Positions 7,889-16,987 are shown, counted from the first letter of the stretch. The stretch: 64,000 nucleotides of DNA from Oscillospiraceae bacterium (GCA_015069095.1 SVJH01000004.1:1-64000); one strand, 5' to 3'. Notes: generated from the sequence alone by a model not told the origin. Numbers and translations: made by a program.

Positions 7889-9142
7889 ATGGATACAAAA
7901 AAAATCATATATGATAATTTTCTAAAACCTTTTATAAACAAAAAAATTGGAAATATTGGCGTTGAACTTGAATTTCCGCTTATAAACAAAAACAATTGCG
8001 ATGTCGATACAGAATTTGCAAGAGAAGTTTTAGATTTATTCTTAAAAGATGGTTTTAAAACTGAAATTGCAGACGAGAACAGTAACCCACTTTTTATAGT
8101 TAACGAATATGGCGACTGTTTATCGTTTGATAATTCATACAACAATTTTGAATTTTCCTTAAATTACGGCAATAATCTTTTAAAAATAAAAGAAAGATTT
8201 GAAACATATTTCAAAAAAGCAAACGATTATTTTAACAGTAAAAATCACACACTTGTAGGACTTGGAACAAATCCAAATAAAAAGTTTATAACTCAAAATC
8301 ACGTAGGATTTGATACTTATAAAATGATAGACGAGTATTTAAATAAATTCCCAGGAAAGCATAAAATTAGTGATTTTCCTGCATATTTATCATCTGTGCA
8401 AACGCATCTTGATGTAAACATTAACGATTTGCCAAAAGCATATACTTTATTTTCAAAACTTGATTTTGCACGAGCAATACTATTTTCAAACTCTCCTGAT
8501 TTTGATAACAAAGGATATGTATGCTATCGTGATTATTTATGGGAAAATTCAGGATTTGGTCTTGGAGAAAACATAACAGGAAAAATTGATGAAAGTTTTG
8601 ATACTACTGATGACATAATTGAATTTTTCTGCAAAAAAACTATGTTTAACAGGAAAAGAAATGGAAAATATGAAACTTTTAAACCAGTAAATATAGTAGA
8701 ATATTTTGAAAATGAAAAATATAATGCAAAAGAATCTGATATTGATGAGTATTTATCATTTAAGAATGTAGAAATAACAAAAAGAGGTACTTTGGAAGTG
8801 CGCTCTGACTGTGCGCAGCCATTTAGCCGTGCATTCGCTCCTCCCGCATTCAATCTTGGAATATTAGAAAACTTAAATGAAGCAATTGATGCAACAGAAG
8901 GATTTTTTGACGAAAACAACATTATTCTTTCAAATAGTGAACTTAGAAATATCGTTGTTTCAGGTAAAAAACTTTCTAAGATTTGCGACGAAGATTTTTT
9001 ATCTGACTTTTTATACGATTTAATTGAAATATCAAGCGAAGGACTTGAAAAAAGAGGATTTGGAGAAGAAATTCTTCTTTCGCCATTGTATAAAAATGCA
9101 GTTACTCTTTTGCCACCTGCAAAAAGCGATAATATACTTTAG
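7889..9142 (+). CDS. Glutamate-cysteine ligase-like protein (GCS2 family)
   Basis: A 417-residue protein of the glutamine-synthetase-like carboxylate-amine ligase fold. GNIGVELEFPL (about 21-31) is the metal-binding start of the GCS family, SSVQTHLDVN lies in the middle, and KRGTLEVRSDCAQP is the substrate-binding segment of the plant/proteobacterial GCS2 group. These enzymes join Glu and Cys with ATP, giving gamma-glutamylcysteine. No glutathione synthetase is nearby, so the product is uncertain and other amine ligations are possible. ATG at 7889 is the start: gaggtg is 4 bases upstream, and the in-frame TTG at 7877 overlaps it. Confidence 0.8.
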   Translation: MDTKKIIYDNFLKPFINKKIGNIGVELEFPLINKNNCDVDTEFAREVLDLFLKDGFKTEIADENSNPLFIVNEYGDCLSFDNSYNNFEFSLNYGNNLLKIKERFETYFKKANDYFNSKNHTLVGLGTNPNKKFITQNHVGFDTYKMIDEYLNKFPGKHKISDFPAYLSSVQTHLDVNINDLPKAYTLFSKLDFARAILFSNSPDFDNKGYVCYRDYLWENSGFGLGENITGKIDESFDTTDDIIEFFCKKTMFNRKRNGKYETFKPVNIVEYFENEKYNAKESDIDEYLSFKNVEITKRGTLEVRSDCAQPFSRAFAPPAFNLGILENLNEAIDATEGFFDENNIILSNSELRNIVVSGKKLSKICDEDFLSDFLYDLIEISSEGLEKRGFGEEILLSPLYKNAVTLLPPAKSDNIL

Positions 9143-9148
9143 AAAATA

Positions 9149-9177
9149 TTGACTTTGCTGTTAAATTATGATATCAT
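9149..9177 (+). promoter_or_regulatory. Promoter of the GH3 gene
   Basis: TTGACT (9149-9154), 17 bases, TATCAT (9172-9177), leaving a 5' leader of about 55 bases. Confidence 0.55.
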
Positions 9178-9238
9178 AAAACTGTATATGATAGTGTTTA
9201 AAACACTAAAAAACGATAAAGAGAATGGAGAGAAAAAA

Positions 9239-10939
9239 ATGCAAAACAAAGAGAAATTTATTGAAGGCATTATCTCTAATATGACACTTGAGCAAAAAAT
9301 CGGTCAGTGTCTTGTTATTGGTTTTGTCGGAACAACAATAACACCTGAAATTCTAAAAAGAATTAAAAAATACACTCCTGCAGGTGTAAGAACAGGTTTG
9401 ACATTTAGAATCAAATCTGCTATTTATGATCCATATGCTTATAATGAGGAATTTTTAGACAGAGTTATAAGACAACCGAAAGGTACTGTTAAAGACTTTT
9501 GTCTTGACATTCCTGTTCCTCATTGTACAAATGAAGAATACTGCCAGTTCTTAAATACTATGAAATCTTGTGCTGCCGAAAGTGGCGCTAAAATTCCTCT
9601 ACATATCACTCTTGATATGGAAGGCGATGCAAGTGCTGACTACTTCAGAGGTGGTATAAAATACTTCCCTAATCAGATGGGTATTGCATCAACAAATGAT
9701 CCAAAACTTGCGCATGACTGTGCATGGGCTGCTGCAAGACAGCTTACACCACTCGGTTTTTCTTGGATTCATTCACCAGTACTTGATGTTAACACAAATC
9801 CGGACAACCCTGAAATCGGTGTAAGAAGCTTTAGCGAAGATCCTGATAAAGCAACTGAATTTGCTCTTGAAGCTTTAAAGGGCTACCGGGAAGCAGGCCT
9901 TATCACAACTGGTAAACACTTCCCTGGCCGTGGTGCTTCTTCTCAGGATGCTCACAGTGGACTTCCGGTAATCAATGCAAGTTTAGAAGAAATGGAACAG
10001 CATTTAAAACCATTCCAGGCTCTTATCGATGCAGGTCTTCCTGCTATGATGACTGCTCACACGGTTTACCCTGCACTTGACGATTCTGGTCTTCCTGCAA
10101 CACTTTCTAAAAAGATTCTTACAGATCTTCTTAAAGGAAAAATGGGCTTCAAAGGTGCTATTACAACTGATGATATCACAATGGGCGGTATTGTTGAAAA
10201 ATTTGAAGTTTACCAAGCTTGTATCATGGCCATCAACGCAGGTGCTGACCTTATACTTATCCGTGACGAAAGTAACCTTTTGGATGAAGTATTTGAAAAA
10301 CTTGTTGAAGCAGCAAAAACCGGCGTTATTCCTGAAGAAAGACTTAATGACGCAGTTAGACGTACTCTTTCTGTTAAATATGACTACAACCTATTTGAAA
10401 ACAATGCAATAAGACCTGTTAAAGATGCTTCTTCTGGTATCAACGATCCTAAAGTACATGCAATCGTTCAGGATGCTGCTGAAAGAACAGTTAGCGTTCT
10501 TCGTGATAAGAAAAATCTTCTTCCACTTAAGAAAACTGACAAAGTTCTTCTTATTGAACAGGTACATCCACTACACAAATTCACAAACGACCAGAACTGT
10601 CATCCATCACTACTTTGGGAAAAAATGTTTAAATACTCTGACAATGTAAGTCAGGTTGAAACAACTATGGACTTTGACGAAAACAGTAAAAAACGTGTAA
10701 TGGCAAGAATTGACGATGCTGATATTATTGTTATCACAAACTACTATTTCAGACGTTATGCAAACGGAAATGAATTTGTTAAAGAACTTATTAAAACAGG
10801 TAAACCTGTTATAGTTATCACAAACTCTCCGTACGAATTCTCTCTAATTGATGATTATGAAACTGTTGTTATGAATTACGGTGCTTCTGTTGAATCATTT
10901 AATGAAGTTGCAAAACTTCTTTTTGGAGAAAGAAAATAA
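9239..10939 (+). CDS. Glycoside hydrolase family 3, NagZ-like beta-N-acetylhexosaminidase
   Basis: A 566-residue two-domain GH3 enzyme. The N-terminal TIM barrel (about 10-380) has KHFPGRGASSQDAHSGLP (226-243), with the Asp-His dyad used as acid/base in NagZ enzymes (D237, H239), and the nucleophile region TTDDITMGG (D311/D312). The C-terminal alpha/beta domain (about 395-566) is as in the two-domain B. subtilis NagZ. Such enzymes remove N-acetylglucosamine from muropeptides or related glycans. There is no signal peptide, so the protein is probably cytoplasmic. ATG at 9239 follows ggagag; upstream in-frame codons lie within the promoter. It has its own promoter and terminator. Confidence 0.88.
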   Translation: MQNKEKFIEGIISNMTLEQKIGQCLVIGFVGTTITPEILKRIKKYTPAGVRTGLTFRIKSAIYDPYAYNEEFLDRVIRQPKGTVKDFCLDIPVPHCTNEEYCQFLNTMKSCAAESGAKIPLHITLDMEGDASADYFRGGIKYFPNQMGIASTNDPKLAHDCAWAAARQLTPLGFSWIHSPVLDVNTNPDNPEIGVRSFSEDPDKATEFALEALKGYREAGLITTGKHFPGRGASSQDAHSGLPVINASLEEMEQHLKPFQALIDAGLPAMMTAHTVYPALDDSGLPATLSKKILTDLLKGKMGFKGAITTDDITMGGIVEKFEVYQACIMAINAGADLILIRDESNLLDEVFEKLVEAAKTGVIPEERLNDAVRRTLSVKYDYNLFENNAIRPVKDASSGINDPKVHAIVQDAAERTVSVLRDKKNLLPLKKTDKVLLIEQVHPLHKFTNDQNCHPSLLWEKMFKYSDNVSQVETTMDFDENSKKRVMARIDDADIIVITNYYFRRYANGNEFVKELIKTGKPVIVITNSPYEFSLIDDYETVVMNYGASVESFNEVAKLLFGERK

Positions 10940-10948
10940 TTAAATCAC

Positions 10949-10979
10949 AAAAAGGATGGTCATTATGACCATCCTTTTT
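10949..10979 (+). terminator. Convergent terminator between GH3 and NAGPA genes
   Basis: Perfect 14-base stem AAAAAGGATGGTCA with a TTA loop and T runs on both strands. It serves both converging genes. Confidence 0.9.
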
Positions 10980-13240
10980 TAATATATATTTTTGATTTCA
11001 TAAGTTAAATTGCCATCGTCAACATAAAATTGAATGTAAAACAAATCAAGTGCATCAGGTATTTGCTTAATCTCTTCTACCCCACTTATCGAAAAATATT
11101 TTGCATTTTTTTGTGGCATTACATCAAACGTTCCATTGTGAATTATGTAAACTTTTTTATCCTTTGTTAAGTCTTCAAGCATAGTTTCAAAAAGTTTTGT
11201 TTCACTTTGAGTAAGCACGATTTTATTTGTAAAGAACAAAAATACATTATCTGACTTTGTTTTTAAAAGGCTATTTTTCATAAACAGAAAATCACTAAAC
11301 GACATTCTGCCGTCTTTATTTGAAAATGTTATAAATGCATTGTCATCTTCTTCAAAAAAACTTTGTCCGTCCGATGCATTTATAATTTTTAGTTTTTCGG
11401 ATTCTGCTGTGCAATTATCACCAACAAAAAAAGCATAGTCATTATTATTTTCTATTTCTTTTATTAGTTTTCTTGTAACTGCAAATTCTAAAAGAGTCTT
11501 TCTGTTAATTGTATTACCAAATACAGCAAATTTAAATGTGTTTTTATTTTCTTTTTTATTTTCAACAAGTTCGTTATCTTTATTTCTTACATCGCTTGGA
11601 ATTTCTTCTGATGAGTCGGTGTCAACTTTTAACAGCATACTTGTACTAACATCACCATATGAAAATGTAATTACTGATGTTCCTTTTTTTGTTGCAGTTA
11701 TTGTATCTTTTTCTAATGTAAATATATTATTAGTTGCACTTATTCCGCATTTTTCTACATCAACTTGTGCGCTTTGTCCATCATTTAATATGCCTGTCAG
11801 GCTTAGTTTAAATGTTTCGCCTGTTTTAAGTTTTACTTCTTTTTGAGACAACTTTAAAATATCGGGCATAGGTAGTACATTTATTTCAACTTCGCCATAT
11901 TTTTTTCCTATATTTGCCTTTATCTTTACTTTCCCTTCACTTTCGGGATAAAAATATCCGTCTTTAATTATTCCTGTTCCTGATAGAATTTTAAAAGTAA
12001 CATCTTCATACTTAAAATCTTTACTTAATCTTAAACTTGAGTCAAGACCTTTAACATTGAGTTTTACAGGAGAATAAATAACAGTATCATTTGCACTTAC
12101 CAGCAATGATGAAAGAGAATTATCTGTATTTGTATTTACAACACCAATTCCGTTTATTACTGCACGAAGCGAGGAATCGGACGGAGAGTTTATAACAGAA
12201 TTTTTCGTTTCTAAAAACTTTTTAGCAACCATTGTTGTTGAACCGCCACCATCAAGATTTATTGCATTATAAATTCCGTATTCAATTAAAATATCGGCAA
12301 AATACGAAAGTGTTACGCCTTTACTTGATGTTTGTCTTCCATCTACTGTAACAAAATATATATCTTCCCCATTTTTACTTATACCAAGTGCCGTTCTTGG
12401 ATTGTTACCCGTTACATCATGTGTAATTGTCGCTTTCTTTCCATCCTTAACTAAAACGGTGCCTCCCCCGAGAGCAACTTTTGAATCGGAAAAATCAAAA
12501 TGTGTAATAATTTTCACTTTATCTCCTACAATAAAGTTATCAAGCATAAAAGTTGTATGATCCTTCAAAAAAGATATTATGTACCCGTTTTGAGGGATTT
12601 CAACAGGGCCAACATCAAAATTTATGGAAGTTATTACATCATCTTCTACTACAAATTCTACAAGATTTCCCACAGAGCCCTGAGATAACTTACCCCAGTT
12701 AGTGTTATATATTGAAATTTTTGAACCATCATCATATTTATTTATCGAACGTATAAAATCAGTTTCATCATTTGGTGCAACAATCATCATTGTAGCATCA
12801 ATATAATCAATTGCAGATATTTCTTCATAATTATGCGTAAATATAGCCATCTTATCATAACTTTCTGCAGGAGATGCAATCATCTTACCATCAATTACTT
12901 CAACACCAACAGGACTTCCGCTTGAAGATGTTGAACGCGAAAAAAAGTCTCCGTTAATTGCAATTTCTGTACCATATGTATCTGCTAATGTTTTTACATT
13001 TTGCATTTTTTTGATGTCATCTTTATTTTTTAAAAGTTTAAGTTCAAGGTCATCATCGGTTATGTTTATTTTTGCTATATTTATATTAAGCCATCCGTAG
13101 TTATCAAGTCGTTTTATATTTGTAAGTTCAATTCCTTTTGAAATAGTCTGAGTTTGTGTAACATCATAAATTTTTGCTTGAGCAGTTATATTAAATAAAA
13201 AAATAATTGCTAAAAATAATGAGATAATTGATTTTTTCAT
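10979..13240 (-). CDS. Secreted phosphodiester glycosidase (NAGPA domain) with a C-terminal degenerate metallophosphatase-like domain
   Basis: A 753-residue exported protein with a Sec signal at 1-22 (cleavage near AQA). Residues 80-370 form a phosphodiester glycosidase domain, with INGDFF (95-100), FVTVDGRQ (296-303) and the signature NLDGGGSTTM (328-337). These domains remove GlcNAc from phosphodiesters, or act on wall polymers and exopolysaccharides. Residues 380-540 look like two Ig/BIG2-type beta domains. Residues 569-753 resemble a calcineurin-type phosphatase, but its motifs are worn down (FGNTIN for FGDTHN, FSNKDG for GNHD), so it is probably inactive. Confidence 0.88.
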   Translation of the reverse strand: MKKSIISLFLAIIFLFNITAQAKIYDVTQTQTISKGIELTNIKRLDNYGWLNINIAKINITDDDLELKLLKNKDDIKKMQNVKTLADTYGTEIAINGDFFSRSTSSSGSPVGVEVIDGKMIASPAESYDKMAIFTHNYEEISAIDYIDATMMIVAPNDETDFIRSINKYDDGSKISIYNTNWGKLSQGSVGNLVEFVVEDDVITSINFDVGPVEIPQNGYIISFLKDHTTFMLDNFIVGDKVKIITHFDFSDSKVALGGGTVLVKDGKKATITHDVTGNNPRTALGISKNGEDIYFVTVDGRQTSSKGVTLSYFADILIEYGIYNAINLDGGGSTTMVAKKFLETKNSVINSPSDSSLRAVINGIGVVNTNTDNSLSSLLVSANDTVIYSPVKLNVKGLDSSLRLSKDFKYEDVTFKILSGTGIIKDGYFYPESEGKVKIKANIGKKYGEVEINVLPMPDILKLSQKEVKLKTGETFKLSLTGILNDGQSAQVDVEKCGISATNNIFTLEKDTITATKKGTSVITFSYGDVSTSMLLKVDTDSSEEIPSDVRNKDNELVENKKENKNTFKFAVFGNTINRKTLLEFAVTRKLIKEIENNNDYAFFVGDNCTAESEKLKIINASDGQSFFEEDDNAFITFSNKDGRMSFSDFLFMKNSLLKTKSDNVFLFFTNKIVLTQSETKLFETMLEDLTKDKKVYIIHNGTFDVMPQKNAKYFSISGVEEIKQIPDALDLFYIQFYVDDGNLTYEIKNIY

Positions 13241-13260
13241 ATTTCACTCTCCTTTTTTTC

Positions 13261-13289
13261 ATTTTACATTATCTTAAATTCATTGTAAA
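13261..13289 (-). promoter_or_regulatory. Promoter of the NAGPA-domain gene
   Basis: On the minus strand TTTACA, 17 bases, TAAAAT, about 20 bases before the start codon. Confidence 0.45.
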
Positions 13290-13320
13290 CATAAAAATAC
13301 ATAATTTAATCAAATTTTAA

Positions 13321-13349
13321 TTGAAAAATTTTACTAAATGTGGTATATT
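13321..13349 (+). promoter_or_regulatory. Promoter of the glycosyltransferase-CsaB gene
   Basis: TTGAAA (13321-13326), 17 bases, TATATT (13344-13349), 30 bases before the ATG at 13380. Confidence 0.6.
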
Positions 13350-13379
13350 CTAATAGAGTATTTACTTGGTGGTGAAAAA

Positions 13380-15626
13380 ATGAAAAAGAAAACAAGAATT
13401 CTGATTACACTTATGGGTCTTGAAATAGGCGGCGCAGAAACTCACGTAGTTGAACTTTGCAAATATCTTTCAAAAAATGGATATTTAGTTTATGTTGCAT
13501 CAAATGGCGGTATATATGAAAAAGTACTTGAAAAACATGGCATAAAACACATCTATGCACCACTTACAAGTAAAAATCCATATAAAATGTATTCTGCATA
13601 CAAAATAATAAAAAAAGCAGTAATTGACAACAAAATAGACCTTATACATTCTCACGCAAGAATTCCTGCATTTGTAAGTTCATTTGTTCACAAACGTTTA
13701 AAAGTACCGTTTATGACTACTGTTCACGGTGTTTACTCTACAGACTTCTTATTTAAACTTCTTACAAACTGGGGACAAAAAACAATTTGTGTAAGCGAAG
13801 ACATAAAAAGTTATGTTTTAAATAACTACAATATCAAAGAAGAAAACACTTTTGTTACAATTAACGGAATAGATACATCTAAATTTTCGCCGGAAACAGA
13901 TTATTCTGATTTATATAAAGAGTTCGGCTTGACTGACGACGATTTTAAAATTGTGTATGTAAGCCGTCTTGATGATGGAAACTGCAATATGGCGTACAAA
14001 CTTTTAAATATATCACAAAAACTTTATGATATTATACCGAATGCAAAAATCATAATGGTTGGCGATGGAAATAAGTTTAGTGAAATAAATGAAAAAGCAA
14101 ATAACTTGCCACATAAAAATGTTATTATGGCAGGAAGCAGAACGGATGTTGATAAATTTACCTCTCTAAGTGATGTATTTATTGGTATAAGCCGTGCTGC
14201 ACTTGAAGCAATGTCATCGAGAAATATTGTTCTTCTAGGTGGCGACCCAGGATATATGGGAATATTTAGAGAAGATATTCTTGAAGAATGTTTTAATAAT
14301 AATTTTACTTGCAGAAACACCAATCCGCTTGATGAAAATAGTTTGTTAAATGATATAATTTCAGTAAGTAAAATGAATGAAGATGAAAAAGACAAACTTA
14401 AAGATTTTGGGCAAAAACTTATTTTCGATAAATATTCTGTAAAAACTATGGCTGATGATAATATAAAAGTATACGAAAAATTACTTTCAGAAAATAATTA
14501 CTCATACGATTTTGTTATATCGGGCTACTATGGATTTAACAACAGTGGTGATGATGCACTACTTATGGCAATGATAAATGATATAAAAGAAAACGATGAA
14601 AATGCGCGAATTGTTGTATTGTCTAAAAATCCAAAAGAAACCCGAAAACTTTATGGAGTTGACTCAATAAACAGATTTAATCTTCCAAAGATTAAAAAAG
14701 TATTTGAAAAATCAAAAGTTCTTTTAAGTGGAGGTGGCTCCCTACTTCAGGATATTACAAGTACAAAGTCGATTTGGTATTATCTTTCGATTATTAAATA
14801 TGCAATTAAGAAAAAAGTTGATGTTTTTGTCTATGCAAACGGTATAGGTCCTATCAACAAAGAAAAAAACCGAAAAAGGACAAAAGAAATTTTATCAAAT
14901 GTTAATCTTATTACATTGCGCGATGCTGACTCAAAACATCTTTTAAATGAAATTGGAGTAAATAACGTAAAGACAATTATTACCGCTGATCCTGCATTTT
15001 CACTAAAAAAATGTGATGATGAAAAAATTTGCAATATATTGAAAGATGAAAACATAGACTGTAAAAAGAATCTTATTGCCATTTCAATAAGAGATTGGAA
15101 AAATGCGTCAAAAGATTTCGAAAAAGTTATTGCACAAAAAATTGATGATATTTGCAAAAAATATGGTTTTACGCCACTGTTTTTACCTATGCAATATCCT
15201 TTCGATTTAGAATTTTCAAAAAGAGTAATTAGCAAGTTAAATGTTGAAAGTTATATTGTAAAAAAACAATATTCAGGCGAAATATTGTCAGGTATCATAA
15301 ATAAATGCAAACTAACCATTGCTATGAGACTTCACGCACTTATTTATTCAACAAGCGCAAATGTACCTGTGTTTGGTATTGTTTATGATCCGAAAGTTGA
15401 TAGTCTTTTAAAGTATACTAATCAACCTTACTGTGTTGATATTAGCGAAGTCGACTCTCAAAAATTCTTTGACGAATTTGATAATTTAATGAAAAATATT
15501 GATGAAGTTAATTCTAATCTTAGCATAACACTTGAAAAACTTGAACAGAAAGCGTTTTTGAATTCATCATATGCTATAAAACTTTTAAATAAAGAGGAGG
15601 TAAATGATGAGAATTCTTGGAATTGA
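13380..15626 (+). CDS. csaB: Bifunctional GT4 glycosyltransferase fused to CsaB-type polysaccharide pyruvyl transferase
   Basis: A 748-residue fusion. Residues 1-370 are a GT-B fold glycosyltransferase of the GT4 type: GGAETHVVELC at the N-terminus, IHSHARIPA, VYVSRLDDG, and the donor-site segment GISRAALEAMS with its Glu near 276. Residues 376-748 are a pyruvyl transferase: FVISGYYGFNNSGDDALL (379-396), LLSGGGSLLQD (448-458) and AMRLHALIYS near the C-terminus. CsaB adds pyruvate ketals to secondary cell wall polymers that bind SLH-domain S-layer proteins. The fusion suggests one protein both builds and caps the polymer unit. The start MKKKTRIL fits ggtggtg at 6 bases. It overlaps ruvX by 20 bases. 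Confidence 0.92.
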   Translation: MKKKTRILITLMGLEIGGAETHVVELCKYLSKNGYLVYVASNGGIYEKVLEKHGIKHIYAPLTSKNPYKMYSAYKIIKKAVIDNKIDLIHSHARIPAFVSSFVHKRLKVPFMTTVHGVYSTDFLFKLLTNWGQKTICVSEDIKSYVLNNYNIKEENTFVTINGIDTSKFSPETDYSDLYKEFGLTDDDFKIVYVSRLDDGNCNMAYKLLNISQKLYDIIPNAKIIMVGDGNKFSEINEKANNLPHKNVIMAGSRTDVDKFTSLSDVFIGISRAALEAMSSRNIVLLGGDPGYMGIFREDILEECFNNNFTCRNTNPLDENSLLNDIISVSKMNEDEKDKLKDFGQKLIFDKYSVKTMADDNIKVYEKLLSENNYSYDFVISGYYGFNNSGDDALLMAMINDIKENDENARIVVLSKNPKETRKLYGVDSINRFNLPKIKKVFEKSKVLLSGGGSLLQDITSTKSIWYYLSIIKYAIKKKVDVFVYANGIGPINKEKNRKRTKEILSNVNLITLRDADSKHLLNEIGVNNVKTIITADPAFSLKKCDDEKICNILKDENIDCKKNLIAISIRDWKNASKDFEKVIAQKIDDICKKYGFTPLFLPMQYPFDLEFSKRVISKLNVESYIVKKQYSGEILSGIINKCKLTIAMRLHALIYSTSANVPVFGIVYDPKVDSLLKYTNQPYCVDISEVDSQKFFDEFDNLMKNIDEVNSNLSITLEKLEQKAFLNSSYAIKLLNKEEVNDENSWN

Positions 15627-16017
15627 CTACGGTGATGCAAGAGTTGGTGTTGCAGTAAGCGACCCGATGGGATTTACTGCTCAGGGCGTAAAAACACTAA
15701 ACAACAAAGTTTTTGATAAAATGATGCAATCTCTTAAAGAAATAATCGATGAATATAATCCCGAAAAAATAATTGTAGGACTTCCTAAAAATATGGATGG
15801 CTCAATTGGATTTCGAGGAGAGATTACTAAAGATTTTTGTGAAAAACTAAGTGGAATTACAACTGCCCAAATCATTTTGCTTGATGAACGACTTACTACC
15901 GTTACTGCAGACAGATATCTATCTGCAACAAACACACGCGGAAAAGACAGAAAAAAAGTTGTAGATACTGTTGCGGCGTGTATAATTTTGCAAGATTATC
16001 TTGATTCAAATAAATAA
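15607..16017 (+). CDS. ruvX: RuvX/YqgF, putative Holliday junction resolvase and pre-16S rRNA nuclease
   Basis: A 136-residue RNase H-fold nuclease. The catalytic acids are visible in MRILGIDYGDARVG (Asp7), LDERLTTVTA (Glu) and VVDTVAA (Asp). The E. coli YqgF trims the 5' end of 16S rRNA, and a recombination role is also reported for the family. ATG codons at 15604 and 15607 both follow aggagg; the second gives the better 6-base spacing. The start lies inside the 3' end of the csaB fusion gene, so translation is probably coupled. A DUF1292 gene follows 15 bases later, as in many Firmicutes. Confidence 0.93.
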   Translation: MRILGIDYGDARVGVAVSDPMGFTAQGVKTLNNKVFDKMMQSLKEIIDEYNPEKIIVGLPKNMDGSIGFRGEITKDFCEKLSGITTAQIILLDERLTTVTADRYLSATNTRGKDRKKVVDTVAACIILQDYLDSNK

Positions 16018-16032
16018 AAAGGAGAACAAAAA

Positions 16033-16329
16033 ATGAACGAATTTACAAAATACTCAGAAGAAAATGAAAGCAATATCATTCCTTTTATGGATGAAGATGG
16101 AAACAAGATTGATTTAGAACTAATCGACGCATTTGAAATGCAAGGAAATGAATATGTTGCACTTGTCCCTGCAGATGATGATGACGAAGAATGCGAAGTT
16201 ATGATTATGAGAATTGAACATGACGATGAAGAAGATATTTTAGTTTACATTGAAGACGAAGATGAACTTGACAACGCATTCGATATTTTCAAAGACAGAA
16301 TGGGCGACGAATTTGATTTTATAGACTGA
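16033..16329 (+). CDS. DUF1292-family acidic protein (YrzB-like)
   Basis: A 98-residue, strongly acidic protein (DDDDEEC, DDEEDILVYIEDEDELD). The pattern IIPFMDEDGNKIDLELIDAFEMQGNEY is typical of DUF1292, which in Firmicutes follows ruvX. Its function is unknown. The ruvX-DUF1292 order is the main support for the family name. It is translated from a clear ggagaa site 15 bases after ruvX, and the operon ends in the hairpin that follows. Confidence 0.9.
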   Translation: MNEFTKYSEENESNIIPFMDEDGNKIDLELIDAFEMQGNEYVALVPADDDDEECEVMIMRIEHDDEEDILVYIEDEDELDNAFDIFKDRMGDEFDFID

Positions 16330-16349
16330 TTAAAAAATTATAATATTTT

Positions 16350-16391
16350 ACTCCTTATTTTAATATAATAATTAAAAATAAGGAGTTTTTT
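16350..16391 (+). terminator. Terminator after the DUF1292 gene, overlapping the LOG gene's ribosome-binding site
   Basis: Perfect 12-base stem ACTCCTTATTTT/AAAATAAGGAGT with a 13-base loop, followed by TTTTTT. The right arm contains aaggag, the only Shine-Dalgarno sequence for the ATG at 16393. Confidence 0.75.
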
Positions 16392-16392
16392 T

Positions 16393-16941
16393 ATGCGAAA
16401 AAGAAAATATGTATGCGTTTACGGTGGCGCTAACGAAAAAATCGAAAACATACACAAAGATGAGTTATATAAGTTGGGAAAGATTATAAACGAATGTGGA
16501 TTTTCTTTAATTTACGGTGCAGGTGCAACAGGATGTATGGGCGCGATAGCTCGTGGTGTTAAAGAAAACGGCGGTTTTGTTCTTGGCATCTCCCCTACTT
16601 TTATGAAAACTTACGAAGAAATTTTTCCATGTAGTAAAACTGTACTCGTTAAAACTATGAGCAAAAGGAAAGATATCATGGAAAAGTTTGCAGATATTTT
16701 TATAGTTGCTCCCGGCGGCGTAGGTACAATGGACGAATTTTTTCAGATAATTACATTAAAGTATTTAAACAGGATTTCAAATCCAATTATCCTTTTAAAT
16801 TTAAATGGATTTTATGATAGTTTAATAACATTTATTGAAGATCTTATAAAACAAGGCGCAGTAATAAACGAAGTTTTTTCACTTTTTGATATCGCTACAA
16901 GTATAGATGATAAAAAATTACTTAAATATTTAAAGAATTAA
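16393..16941 (+). CDS. LOG-family protein (TIGR00730), putative nucleotide phosphoribohydrolase
   Basis: A 182-residue Rossmann-fold protein of the lysine decarboxylase-like/LOG family. MSKRKDIMEKFADIFIVAPGGVGTMDEFF contains the defining PGGxGTxxE motif. Plant LOG enzymes release cytokinin bases from their nucleotides; bacterial members hydrolyse AMP or other nucleoside monophosphates. There is no link here to lysine decarboxylation. The gene stands alone between two hairpins and lacks an obvious promoter other than readthrough from ruvX-DUF1292. Confidence 0.88.
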   Translation: MRKRKYVCVYGGANEKIENIHKDELYKLGKIINECGFSLIYGAGATGCMGAIARGVKENGGFVLGISPTFMKTYEEIFPCSKTVLVKTMSKRKDIMEKFADIFIVAPGGVGTMDEFFQIITLKYLNRISNPIILLNLNGFYDSLITFIEDLIKQGAVINEVFSLFDIATSIDDKKLLKYLKN

Positions 16942-16945
16942 ACGT

Positions 16946-16980
16946 AAAAAAAGCCCCCGAAAAATCGGAGGCTTTAATTT
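16946..16980. terminator. Bidirectional terminator between LOG gene and gapA
   Basis: Stem AAAGCC-C-CCGA/TCGG-A-GGCTTT with one mismatch and an AAAA loop. On the minus strand it ends in seven T, serving gapA; on the plus strand it ends in TTTAATTTTTT. Confidence 0.85.
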
Positions 16981-16987
16981 TTTAAAC

